From positions 310,001-374,000 of the forward strand of contig DASRDB010000011.1 in assembly GCA_035652815.1 (NCBI GenBank): a stretch of DNA of 64,000 nt, read 5' to 3'. Each line of letters opens with the position of its first letter. The stretch's first letter is position 1. Shown here piece by piece: positions 32,665-40,789 of the stretch. The notes under the pieces were generated by a model, which had not been told where the DNA came from, ran no database searches, and worked only from the letters and a program-made list of their open reading frames with translations. This stretch comes from DASRDB01 sp035652815 (GTDB lineage: Bacteria > Chloroflexota > Ktedonobacteria > Ktedonobacterales > Ktedonobacteraceae). The position numbers were made by a program, and so were the translations under genes.

Positions 32665-33759
32665 CTACATATCCTTGTAGTAGTAGACCAGTGCGCCTGC
32701 GCCGATCAGGCCGGTATGGATGCCAAGACGCGCCAGTTCGATACGCACTGACTGGCGGGGAATCTCCATTGCGCGTTCCTGGACGATACGCAGGACTGGC
32801 TCCATCAGCATTGGCCCCATCTGGGTGACGCCGCCGCCAAGCACGATCAGTTCTGGATTGAAGATGTGAATGAGGTTGACGAGACCTGCGCCTAACGCCT
32901 CACCCGCCCTTGTGATGATTTCGCGAGCCAGGGGAATGTTTGCCTCTGCTGCGCGAGCGACGGTGCGCGCATTTACACGCAACGGCTCGGCTGGTGTATC
33001 CAGTTCATCGGGCGCGGATAGCGGTTTGGTGTTCAGGTCTTGCGGCTGAGGTAGTGCGGAGCGGTCAGGCACATTGGCGGGATGTTCAAGCATGGTGCTG
33101 GCGAAGGCGAGCAGTTCCGCGCCCTGTCCCGCCTCGATGGCTTCATTGGCCATGCGAGCGATGGCGGTGCCGGAGGCCAGGTATTCCAGGCAACCGTAGC
33201 TCCCGCAATTGCAGCGCGGGCCATGCCAGTCGATAGACATATGACCGATTTCGGCGGCTGTGCCATTCACTCCTTCCAGGATTTTGCCGTTCAGAATGAT
33301 ACCGCCACCGATACCTGTGCTGACGGTCAGGTAAATCATGTCCTTGCTGCCCTGACCTGCGCCGAACATGTATTCGCCGAGTCCCGCCGCATTGGCATCG
33401 TTTTCGACATGGATAGGGAGGGAATAGTGTTGCTGAAAGAGGTCGCGCAGGGGAACGCCAATCCAACCAGGAAGATTCGGCGGGTTATACACGATGCCAG
33501 TCCGGTAATCAAGCGGCCCCGGTGTAGCGACGCCAATGCCTGCCAGCGAGTCGAGGCGCACATGAGCCTCTGCCAGCGCCTTATCGATCAAATCGAAGAC
33601 GCGGGGAAGCACATTATCCGGCGTTGGATTAACTCCGGTCGCCTGGACAACACGGGAGTGCAGCTTTGTGCCCTGCAAAACACCCGCTCGTAGCTGGGTG
33701 CCGCCGATATCTACCGCGAGAACTGGCGGCAGGTTTTGTGTGTTCTGCTCTTCATTCAT
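32665..33759 (-). CDS. ROK-family sugar kinase (glucokinase-like)
   Basis: A 364-residue ROK protein. The phosphate-binding motif is LAVDIGGTQLRAGVLQG, the catalytic Asp lies in HVENDANAAGLGEY, and the zinc/ROK signature is CNCGSYGCLEYLASG (~182-196). It lacks the N-terminal winged helix of ROK repressors, so it is a kinase, probably for glucose or a related hexose. A ~45-residue insertion rich in Pro and Leu follows the zinc motif. AGGA precedes the ATG. It is the first gene of the pair with tlyA. Confidence 0.92.
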   Translation of the reverse strand: MNEEQNTQNLPPVLAVDIGGTQLRAGVLQGTKLHSRVVQATGVNPTPDNVLPRVFDLIDKALAEAHVRLDSLAGIGVATPGPLDYRTGIVYNPPNLPGWIGVPLRDLFQQHYSLPIHVENDANAAGLGEYMFGAGQGSKDMIYLTVSTGIGGGIILNGKILEGVNGTAAEIGHMSIDWHGPRCNCGSYGCLEYLASGTAIARMANEAIEAGQGAELLAFASTMLEHPANVPDRSALPQPQDLNTKPLSAPDELDTPAEPLRVNARTVARAAEANIPLAREIITRAGEALGAGLVNLIHIFNPELIVLGGGVTQMGPMLMEPVLRIVQERAMEIPRQSVRIELARLGIHTGLIGAGALVYYYKDM

Positions 33760-34021
33760 ACATTTTTCCTGGTTGTTATTTTGCGTCTGCCTGTCTGGCG
33801 CATTGTGATAATACTGTATTTCTCTCCTCGCAACAAGAGGGAACTTTTTTCAGGCCGTACTATTGGCGCAATCTACTGGAAATGTGCGAAAAGAGGTGAT
33901 ATAGTAACCCGTGGGCTGACAACGCCCCGAAAGCGTACTCGCTTGATAGACATATCTATACAGGTGGATGATGAATTTGGCGCAAGCGAGTAGGATAGTT
34001 ACAGAAGAGTTTTGTAGACCT

Positions 34022-34171
34022 GTCGTAGGGGTGCGATGATTGTTGATAAATAAAGAAGGTGGATGGTTGTAGGGACGCGATTGATCGCGTCCACCCGGCG
34101 CATTGTTACGCACGTTGGGCGGGGTGGACGCGATCAATCGCGTCCCTACAACAAACGAATCATCGCGTCCA
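34022..34171. repeat. Family B repeat nested in another family B repeat
   Basis: A perfect-ended inner unit, TGTAGGGACGCGATTGATCG to its complement ending CCCTACA, spans 34068-34150. It is flanked by worn outer ends (GTAGGGGTGCGATGAT at 34025 and AATCATCGCGTCC at 34159). Here the inner position taken by family A elsewhere is occupied by a second family B unit. It lies between the divergent ROK and hydrolase genes. Confidence 0.8.
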
Positions 34172-34197
34172 GCTTCGGGTGAACATTAAGGAGAGTT

Positions 34198-35175
34198 GTG
34201 AAAGTGGGATTTGCACGAAAGCTATTGACAACCGGCCTCGTGGTGGGAGGCACAGTCGGCGCGCTTGCCCTGGTGAATAAGTGGACTGAGAACCAGGCGG
34301 GCGAAGTTGATACCGTTTTGAAAGGCGAAGAGCGCCGCTATCCCTGGAAATATGGGGATGTATTTTACATGGTGAAGGGCAGCCGCGACGCCAAACCGCT
34401 CCTGCTCATTCATGGCTTTGGCCCCGGCGCTTCATCGTATGAGTGGCGCAAGAACGTGGACGCGCTTTCTGAACAGTTCCGCGTTTATACGCTTGATCTG
34501 CTGGGCTTCGGCCTCTCTGATCGGCCAGCGATTGACTACACGCCGGAGACCTTTGCCGACCTGATCGGCGACTTTATCAAGGAAGTCATCAACAAGCCGA
34601 CGGTGGTGGTGGCGCATGGCCTGAGCGGCGCGTATGTGATCTCCAACGCCTATCGCCGCCCCAACCTGTACGAGCGCATCATCCTCGTTTCTCCCCCAAC
34701 AAGCATGCTTGAGGAAGTTACGTCCAGCCCCGTCAATAACATTTTGAAGCTGGCGCTGCGCACTCCGGTGATTGGCCAGTTTGTGTACAATGTGTTGACC
34801 TCGCGCCGCGCCATCGAGGGCTACTATGATCGCCAGGGCTATCACAACCCCGGCCTGATTACCGATGAACTGGTAGAGTACATCTTCAGCAGCGCGCACC
34901 AGCCCAACAGCCGCTACGCCGCCGCTTCGTTCCTCGCTAATGGCCTTGTGATGGACGTCTACGAGCCGCTGGCCCGCCTGCAGACCCCTGTGCTTGCCAT
35001 CTGGGGCCGCGAAGGCGCAATCAACGCCACCGAAGCCACTGAGTCCTTCAAGCGCGTCAACCCACGCATCGAGACCCGCATCCTCGACAACAGCAGCCAG
35101 CAGTTGCAGGATGAGCAGGCCACCAGGTTCAACAACCTCGTCCGCGAAGTTGCAGGCGCAACGGTAGCTGGATAA
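34198..35175 (+). CDS. Alpha/beta hydrolase with N-terminal hydrophobic segment
   Basis: A 325-residue alpha/beta hydrolase. An N-terminal hydrophobic stretch (~8-25) may anchor it to the membrane. The oxyanion strand is LLLIHGFGPGASSYEWRKN and the nucleophile elbow AHGLSGAYVI, with Ala replacing the last Gly of GxSxG. The acid would be near AIWGREGAIN, but the usual C-terminal His is not evident (DNSSQQLQDEQATRFN), so catalysis is uncertain. Start is GTG with AAGGAG upstream. Confidence 0.82.
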   Translation: MKVGFARKLLTTGLVVGGTVGALALVNKWTENQAGEVDTVLKGEERRYPWKYGDVFYMVKGSRDAKPLLLIHGFGPGASSYEWRKNVDALSEQFRVYTLDLLGFGLSDRPAIDYTPETFADLIGDFIKEVINKPTVVVAHGLSGAYVISNAYRRPNLYERIILVSPPTSMLEEVTSSPVNNILKLALRTPVIGQFVYNVLTSRRAIEGYYDRQGYHNPGLITDELVEYIFSSAHQPNSRYAAASFLANGLVMDVYEPLARLQTPVLAIWGREGAINATEATESFKRVNPRIETRILDNSSQQLQDEQATRFNNLVREVAGATVAG

Positions 35176-35187
35176 GGAAACGTTTTT

Positions 35188-35232
35188 GAAAAGAAGAGTG
35201 CTGGCGTAGTTCTTGCCAGCACTCTTCTTTTC
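35188..35232. terminator. Bidirectional terminator hairpin
   Basis: GAAAAGAAGAGTGCTGGC (35188-35205) pairs perfectly with its complement at 35215-35232 around a 9-base loop and is followed by ATTTTT. It lies 12 bases after the hydrolase stop and before the end of the convergent small gene at 35275. Confidence 0.85.
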
Positions 35233-35274
35233 ATTTTTCAGGAAGCCGCTTAATTTCAGTTTGCCTGAGAATAA

Positions 35275-35547
35275 TCAGTTCTTCTGGTCGCTTTTACTGA
35301 TGGTCAAAAGAAGCCTCTCCGCATCTTGCTCTGTTGGTGCCACGCTGATTTTCACCGTCACCCAGCGCAGAATTTCTGGATCGTCCGAAAGCTCAGCTTG
35401 CTTTTTCGCAAGCGGGTAGAGAGAATAGAAACGTTCTAGAACAATCGCTCGGAGTGTCTGGCGTTGTGCGCGCAATGCTCCTTCTTTTTTGCCTTCTTCC
35501 AATATTTCCTGATAGACGGGCGAATCTCTTAAAAAATGACCTGTCAC
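35275..35547 (-). CDS. Small protein resembling the C-terminal tail of Rpn/PDDEXK transposase-like proteins
   Basis: A 90-residue protein (MTGHFLRDSPVYQEILEEGK onward). The segment SPVYQEILEEGKKEGALRAQ is common near the end of Rpn/DUF4351-like PD-(D/E)xK proteins, but the nuclease domain is absent. It starts with GTG and has an excellent AGGAGG site, so it seems expressed as a short protein in its own right. It could be a remnant or a stand-alone domain. Confidence 0.55.
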   Translation of the reverse strand: MTGHFLRDSPVYQEILEEGKKEGALRAQRQTLRAIVLERFYSLYPLAKKQAELSDDPEILRWVTVKISVAPTEQDAERLLLTISKSDQKN

Positions 35548-35786
35548 TCGGAACCTCCTTTTGAGTCAGGGCAGATCATGCTGCATCACTTACGCGGCTA
35601 GCGTGTAGCCAACCGATAATTTTTATAATAATTTCTAAGATAAAAGAACTCGCTTGTTAAGCAAGAACCAAATATATTAGAAGCTAAGCAGCCGAGGATA
35701 CCTGGCCACTATTATATACAGTTTCATTGATTCTACTATTTCGTAGGGTAACTATACCAGCGGCAATGCATTAAGAACCAAAAAGA

Positions 35787-35829
35787 CATTTAAGTGTTTA
35801 TAATTTTACATATTATAAACACTTAAATG
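35787..35829. repeat. Perfect 17-bp AT-rich hairpin
   Basis: CATTTAAGTGTTTATAA and its complement (35813-35829) flank a 9-base loop in a gene-free AT-rich stretch. On the minus strand it is followed by GTCTTTTTGG. No gene ends here on either strand, so its job is unclear. Confidence 0.7.
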
Positions 35830-35911
35830 ATTATTTGCTTTATATTTTTATCTAAAAATCACTAAGTGAGAACATAATAAAATAAGTTTTTAATAGATAG
35901 AAGTGAAAGGC

Positions 35912-35939
35912 TTGACAAGTCTTTTTTGGAGTATATACT
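35912..35939 (+). promoter_or_regulatory. Strong promoter upstream of the LuxR-type gene
   Basis: TTGACA (35912-35917), a 16-base spacer and TATACT (35934-35939). The next start codon on this strand is at 36180, so the transcript would carry a leader of roughly 235 bases. Confidence 0.6.
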
Positions 35940-35945
35940 TATAAT

Positions 35946-36179
35946 AAGCCAATTACCTCTCTCACATGCCACACTGAAAGAGGGAGTAGATAGTGTTCTC
36001 CTGATACATGAAGTTGCATATTGCAGGAGATTAATTGATATATAAAAGTGGGAGGACATCCAAAGAGAAAAAGGGGTATTTCAAATCAAAAACAACGGCC
36101 ATTGATACATTTTTGTTGTGACCGAAGGCTTGCTTACAGGTTTATAGGTGTCAATAAATGTTAAGAAGGGATGTTATAT
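35946..36179 (+). other. Long structured leader of the LuxR-type gene
   Basis: The region between the promoter and the ATG has no supported reading frame. It can form TCTCCTG (35997-36003) with CAGGAGA (36024-36030), and CCTCT with AGAGG just before. The length and hairpins suggest a regulatory leader or small RNA; this is inference. Confidence 0.4.
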
Positions 36180-36845
36180 ATGCAGAAAAAAGTCATCATT
36201 GCTGAATCTCGGGAAGCATTTCGTAAGGGGCTTAATGCTATCTTTACTGAGGAGCCGAACGCTGAAGTATTCGAGGTATCAACAAGCGAGGAGCTTTTTT
36301 CTCTGTTGAGAGAAGATTCTTTTGATCTCACTGTGATCCATGAGTCGCTAATTACGGACCTGTCCTTATTTTTTCAAACGAATGTTGCTATTCTAACAAC
36401 GGTGCCAAATTTCAGAATGCTCTTTCTTGCTCGCTCTTGTAGAGTACTGGCATATCTTAAAGAAGATGTACCGGGTTGCCTCCTTCGGTCGCTGTTACAT
36501 CTTCCTCCGGGAACATTTCTCAACGATTCGGTAGTAGCTACCTGGATATCGGAATACCTCGCTAATCATGTTCTTTTTGCCATTGATAAAACGATTCTTA
36601 CTCCACGTGAACGTGAGGTATTCCATCTCCTTTTGAAGGGGAACAAGAATACTGTTATAGCTAAGCAATTAAAAATGTCGGAATCGACGCTTAAAACTCA
36701 CGTGAAACACATATATGAGAAGCTTCGCATGAACCATCGTCTAATCCATCTCTTTTCCTATGTGAAAGAAGCTGAGGAAGAGTTAACAGACTACATTTTT
36801 GAGGATATACGGTCAAGAGAAGGAGATACTCCGAAAACGGGTTAA
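36180..36845 (+). CDS. LuxR/NarL-type regulator with pseudo-receiver domain
   Basis: A 221-residue protein with the layout of a NarL-type response regulator. The C-terminal HTH (~138-185) is clear: LTPREREVFHLLLKGNKNTV, then SESTLKTHVKHIYEKLRM. The N-terminal ~115 residues are receiver-like (KKVIIAESREAFRKGLNAIF), but the phosphoacceptor position reads TVIHESL, with His54 instead of Asp. Phosphorylation control is therefore unlikely. ATG 36180 is chosen because GAAGGG lies 9 bases upstream; the ATG at 36171 abuts that site. Low GC matches the accessory region around it. Confidence 0.85.
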   Translation: MQKKVIIAESREAFRKGLNAIFTEEPNAEVFEVSTSEELFSLLREDSFDLTVIHESLITDLSLFFQTNVAILTTVPNFRMLFLARSCRVLAYLKEDVPGCLLRSLLHLPPGTFLNDSVVATWISEYLANHVLFAIDKTILTPREREVFHLLLKGNKNTVIAKQLKMSESTLKTHVKHIYEKLRMNHRLIHLFSYVKEAEEELTDYIFEDIRSREGDTPKTG

Positions 36846-37194
36846 ATCTTTTGAAAAAGGTCTGGAGTTATGTGATGTGGTACTGATTACGAAGGAAAAG
36901 GATTTATAGAGATTTCCTTGTTCCGATTTACTGTCTAATCTGATATGCAAGCGATCTTGTAGGATTAAAGATTCAAACTATGTCCTTTTCTCAGAACAAT
37001 TGCGTATTTCTGAGCCGATACCATATGAACTTGTCGTTAGGCTATATGCATCAAGTCAGCCGCAAGACCATCTGGATGATTTTACAGAACAACGAACTCA
37101 AACCCAGGCGCAAAGATCGAGGTTCACTACTCTAGGACGGAGAAGATTGTCCTGGTGCTTGAAATAAATAATCTATCTTGCTTTGATACCTCAT
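36846..37194. other. AT-rich gene-free region with a possible transposase remnant
   Basis: No intact gene is seen. The only coding-like signal is the short frame at 37022-37135, recorded separately. Confidence 0.5.
37022..37135 (+). pseudogene. Possible transposase helix-turn-helix fragment
   Basis: An open stretch of about 37 codons reads HQVSRKTIWMILQNNELKPR and then a stop. The phrase 'VSRKTIW.IL..NELKPR' resembles the second HTH of IS630-type transposases. Nothing matching the catalytic domain is found on either side, so at most this is a worn fragment. Confidence 0.3.
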
Positions 37195-37929
37195 TTACTG
37201 CTTAGCATATGTAAATCCAAGATGTTGTGCAACTGCGATAAGTGAGCTACCTGATGGAGTCTGTTGAGCGCCGGGAACGAGGTGAATGACAATCTCTTTA
37301 TAAGTTGACTCTATTGTAAGTTGCTTTTGTACTGCTATTCGTGCTGCAAGTCCTTGTAACGCATCATGACAGAGAGCTAAACTAGCGCCTCGTTGCAAAA
37401 GTGCTTGTATACTAGTGTCTTGATACAAGCTGTTTGGATCATCTGGGCTAAGCTTTCCATTATCAACAGTTTGTCGACTATATAATGGATTGCCATCCGT
37501 ACTAACTCCCCCAATTTGGTCGAAAATAGTATCTAAGCGGTATTTTATCCATATGTTATCATTAAGTCCATAAATTACTGTATTGCTCCTGAGGCAAATT
37601 ACAGGATATAAAGATTTTTTATACGTGAACTGAAAAGCATTCATAGCATTTTTAATGGCTGCACAACCCGAATTAATTTGATCAAGAGTTACAAAATCCC
37701 ATATTTGCTTTACATCAGCAGATTTGGCAAGGAAATCTTGATTGAAACCAGTGGGACTTAGGTATGATTGTTTATTCTCCTCTAGAAAAGATGGTTGATC
37801 ATTTGTCAGTGGGGGATTAGTTTGTAAATCAAGAGCTTTTATCACTGACGCTCCGCCTAAAAAGCTAACTATGCCTGTTCCTCCTAGTCCAAGTAATTGA
37901 CGGCGATTTGAGAAAAAATGTTTGGACAT
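37195..37929 (-). CDS. DsrE-like protein with Tat-type signal
   Basis: A 244-residue protein. The N-terminus has a twin-arginine signal (NRRQLLGLGGTGIVSFLGGA) for export of a folded protein. The mature part resembles DsrE/F-type proteins: KSLYPVICLRSNTVIYGLND, then a conserved region around LLQRGASLALCHDALQGLAA with one Cys, and a C-terminal GSSLIAVAQHLGFTYAKQ. DsrE-fold proteins take part in sulfur transfer, but Tat-exported members are poorly understood. It has a near-perfect ribosome site (AAGGAGGAG). The neighbours are also exported or membrane proteins. Confidence 0.65.
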   Translation of the reverse strand: MSKHFFSNRRQLLGLGGTGIVSFLGGASVIKALDLQTNPPLTNDQPSFLEENKQSYLSPTGFNQDFLAKSADVKQIWDFVTLDQINSGCAAIKNAMNAFQFTYKKSLYPVICLRSNTVIYGLNDNIWIKYRLDTIFDQIGGVSTDGNPLYSRQTVDNGKLSPDDPNSLYQDTSIQALLQRGASLALCHDALQGLAARIAVQKQLTIESTYKEIVIHLVPGAQQTPSGSSLIAVAQHLGFTYAKQ

Positions 37930-38040
37930 TTTCCGCTCCTCCTTAGTTTGCTTGTTTTCGCCAGTACCTCATACCATTACAAGTCTGCATGTCATCCTTT
38001 ACTCCGCTCAGATGGCATGCGAGAGGGCCTTTTCATGGAA

Positions 38041-38108
38041 TGTCATGCTGAGCGAAGCGAAGCAGCTGGCCTATAGAGCCAGGGATGCTTCGCTTCGCTC
38101 AGCATGCT
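38041..38108. repeat. Divergent family A palindrome (copy 5)
   Basis: Arms TGTCATGCTGAGCGAAGCGA and its complement ending CAGCATGCTA surround a short centre. The arms differ from other copies at several paired positions, so base pairing is kept. The right end supplies the TAG stop codon (minus strand, 38107-38109) of the gene at 38107-38460. Confidence 0.8.
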
Positions 38109-38460
38109 ATTTGAGAGATTCCTTAATGCTTCTTACTTGTGCTGGATTAATTACTCTCCTTCCTTTAACAGGATATGTTCCCGGTCCTTCATGAATATAA
38201 ACTATCCGTACAATAGCATCTTTGCCTCCATGTTCAGCTTGGTATTTCTCCAAATGCGATGCAAGACTGCCATCAGGCAGTTCAAGAATTGCCTCACATG
38301 TTACACACTTTTGCGTGGCAGGTTTTGACCATCGGCTTTTTAACCAGGTGCTGATGTACTCAAAACCATTCCCTTCCGTATCTCCTTCCTCAATCTCGAA
38401 TCTATGGATAACATCTTCTCGTTGAGGATGAGACTTTAATACAATTGGATAGGTATTCAT
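38107..38460 (-). CDS. Hypothetical protein with a CxxC motif
   Basis: A 117-residue soluble protein starting MNTYPIVLKSHPQREDVIHR. Residues ~50-60 hold QKCVTCEAILELPDG with one CxxC pair, and the C-terminus is basic (KGRRVINPAQVRSIKESLK). No family is recognised. AAAGGAGT precedes the ATG. The stop codon lies inside a palindromic repeat, so the original C-terminus may have been longer. Confidence 0.55.
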   Translation of the reverse strand: MNTYPIVLKSHPQREDVIHRFEIEEGDTEGNGFEYISTWLKSRWSKPATQKCVTCEAILELPDGSLASHLEKYQAEHGGKDAIVRIVYIHEGPGTYPVKGRRVINPAQVRSIKESLK

Positions 38461-38730
38461 TGGAGTACTCCTTTCATACTTACTAATAGAAACCGTCTGA
38501 TGCCTACCAAGGCTAGAGCCACAAACACCTTTAAATTTGTACCAGGTTCTATCCTTTTACATCAGTACCAAATTAATTTCATCTACGTCAGGATTTAACT
38601 CCTGAATTGATGTAGTAGGTGCATGATGTAGTCTAGCATATGATAGAACATTTGTCGCGTTGTTTACTTGTGGACGATGCTTTTTATATTCTTGCCCATC
38701 AGCGCAAGACTTTAACTTGCAATTTTGCAA

Positions 38731-39618
38731 CTAAGGACAGCCAGTAGAGCAATCATGTTCGCCGGATTGATAAGTCCTACTTGCACAGCCTGCGCTTCGG
38801 TCACAGCAATATGTCTCACAAGTTGTGTATACTGGAACTACCTCGCCTTCATGACCGTTACAGTCGTAGTGTGTCCAGCAGTCTGATCCTGGCATGCCAG
38901 CAGAATCACAGGCGCAAGCTACTCCTGACGGACAGTTTCCGCGTTGATATGCAAAGGCTTGCAATGGTATGTTCCACAGGGTGCTTATTCCTATGAAAGT
39001 CGCAATTCCCCATTTAATGAAGGCGCGCCTCTTTATTCCTGTTGCTGCTGAAGTACTTCCATCACAACTTCGGCTCCCAATACTATGCCTGTTAAGGATG
39101 AAAGGAAGCGATCGATTGCGAATAATATGTATTCCTGCAAGTATACACATAAATAAAGCGGTCTCTATCAAAAATAACAATATAGGTGAAATGAATCTAC
39201 TCATGCCACCTAGGATTATCACAGTCCATACCGCTCCTACTAATAAGCAATTGCGGAACAAGGCTTTCTCTATTGTAAGCCCTCGATTGTTCACACCAGA
39301 ACATCCGCAGTTCTGTATATTAAGATGAGCTTTGATACGCGCTCGAAGCAGGACGCTACTAAATAACAATAGTAATACGCTGATTGTTATGCCTATCAAG
39401 AGAGGGAAAACATTGAAAAGGAAGAGCAATCCTAGCATTAATTCAAATAAAGATAGAACCAATGCTACAGGATTACTAAGGCTATCTGGAATTAGACGAT
39501 GACTTCGTATAACCTCTGCAAAATGAGAAAGGTTTTGTAGTTTACTGCAAGAGTAAACGATAAGAACGGCAGCGACAAAGGTTCGTAAGCAAAATGGAAG
39601 CCAGATCAAGAGAACCAT
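38731..39618 (-). CDS. MauE/DoxX-like membrane protein fused to a Cys-rich tail
   Basis: A 295-residue protein. The first ~170 residues hold about four membrane helices of the MauE/DoxX type with the marker LNIQNCGCSGV. After another hydrophobic stretch, IKRRAFIKWGIATFIGI looks like an internal Tat-like or anchor segment. The last ~70 residues have a dozen Cys (NCPSGVACACD, DCWTHYDCNG, TCETYCCDRSAGCAS, HDCSTGCP), recalling the disulfide-rich light chain of methylamine dehydrogenase but without its two Trp cofactor positions. ATG 39618 has AAGGAAA upstream; the upstream extension to 39765 lacks one. Confidence 0.7.
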   Translation of the reverse strand: MVLLIWLPFCLRTFVAAVLIVYSCSKLQNLSHFAEVIRSHRLIPDSLSNPVALVLSLFELMLGLLFLFNVFPLLIGITISVLLLLFSSVLLRARIKAHLNIQNCGCSGVNNRGLTIEKALFRNCLLVGAVWTVIILGGMSRFISPILLFLIETALFMCILAGIHIIRNRSLPFILNRHSIGSRSCDGSTSAATGIKRRAFIKWGIATFIGISTLWNIPLQAFAYQRGNCPSGVACACDSAGMPGSDCWTHYDCNGHEGEVVPVYTTCETYCCDRSAGCASRTYQSGEHDCSTGCP

Positions 39619-40114
39619 GTTATATTTCCTTTCTTTCGAAAACAGCATGCAGGCATTAAGGCTCCACCAAATGATGTCATTTTTCCAGTTATACCGGTCT
39701 AATAAGGACAGGATGGCCTTGTTGAGGAGCCTGCAAACAGCAAGCAGGGCTTGCTCACTTAACAAAGTAGAGGGGATGTGATGAAAAGAAGTATTTTAGT
39801 TCCCTTATGAAAGGAGCCAAGGGCTTTTGATGGTACTTGGATTTTCACACATCCTGCTCCGGCTAATTATCGTACTCGGCAATCAACTGTATTTTCCTTA
39901 TTCCAAATATACTTATTTACATGGACATGGTCAATCGCCTAAAAGAAGCTTTAAAGGGATGATCTGTATCTATCCTAGAAGGTGAGGTATAAGGCATTTT
40001 TACTTTGATATGAGCAGACTGGCAAACTCTTTGCCCTCGAAAAGCCGATACTCTCTTGTTGACCCCTGTGTTATGCTAACTGTCATTTAGCATCTGTGTT
40101 CTCATCCGCTTTTG
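39619..40114. other. AT-rich gene-free region
   Basis: No gene is supported. An in-frame extension of the MauE-like gene to 39765 is judged non-coding. A small hairpin ATGCTAA/TTAGCAT (40073-40093) lies after the lipoprotein gene but has no T-run. Confidence 0.45.
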
Positions 40115-40597
40115 TTATGTTAACACTAAAAGGTCTCCTTGCCTGGCACAGCCAGAGATGAGCAATCCATTTTTCTGCAAAACTACTTGTCGGCACGTAT
40201 CATTTTCCTGATGTGGAGGTGTTGGTGTGCCAGCCAGAGGTATCAGTTGCGTCACGGACAGCTTTAGAACGCGGCAATTTCCCCCGTCCTTAGCAATCCA
40301 GTACGTATCGTTTCGTGTTTCATGATGTTCGAAATATTTGAGTTTTAGGCTCATGGAAGAACAAGAGGAAAAGGCTTTAACAAAACATTGCATCTCTTTC
40401 AATGCTTTAGTACCCTCAAAAGCTTTTACTGCTGTCGGTAGCTGCATCACAGTAATCTCACCGCATGGAGTAAGATGAGATGGCGTAGCTGGAGAAGCTT
40501 GTTGTGTAATCTCTCCACTGCTACATCCAAAGAGTAACAATGTTATAGGCAAGGCGACAAGGAAAAAGAGGAGGTGTAAAGTTACACGATGAACCAT
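40115..40597 (-). CDS. Lipoprotein of unknown function
   Basis: A 160-residue secreted protein with signal LHLLFFLVALPITLLLFGC and lipobox LFGC. The mature part begins SSGEITQQASPATPSHLTPC and contains several further Cys (CFVKAFSSCSS, NCRVLKL, TCRQVVL, SGCARQG), so disulfides are likely. No family is recognised. It shares strand and base composition with the MauE-like and DsrE-like genes downstream. Confidence 0.65.
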   Translation of the reverse strand: MVHRVTLHLLFFLVALPITLLLFGCSSGEITQQASPATPSHLTPCGEITVMQLPTAVKAFEGTKALKEMQCFVKAFSSCSSMSLKLKYFEHHETRNDTYWIAKDGGNCRVLKLSVTQLIPLAGTPTPPHQENDTCRQVVLQKNGLLISGCARQGDLLVLT

Positions 40598-40702
40598 AAA
40601 TCTCTCTCCAAATATGTTTGTCTATCACGGTTGGATAGGATTACAGAATTCCTCTTAATTATGACGCTTGCTTGCATTAAAAAGTTCCATAAGCTGGTTG
40701 AT

Positions 40703-40779
40703 TGTAGGGATATGATTGATCTCGTTTATCTGGCTTGAATCCGCGCGAGAATCTGGATGTGATCAATTACATCCCTACA
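40703..40779. repeat. Decayed family B repeat
   Basis: TGTAGGGATATGATTGATCT at the left and TGATCAATTACATCCCTACA at the right pair with several mismatches compared with the fresh copy at 34068-34150. It lies just before the end of the acyl-CoA dehydrogenase gene. Confidence 0.75.
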
Positions 40780-40789
40780 GAAAAAATCG

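Noticed and set aside
39619..39765. N-terminal extension of the MauE-like protein by 49 codons
   Set aside because: No ribosome site at the first ATG, whereas AAGGAAA precedes the internal ATG where the first membrane helix begins.
40073..40093. ATGCTAA/TTAGCAT hairpin as a terminator for the lipoprotein gene
   Set aside because: Stem of only 7 AT-rich pairs and no T-run on the relevant strand.
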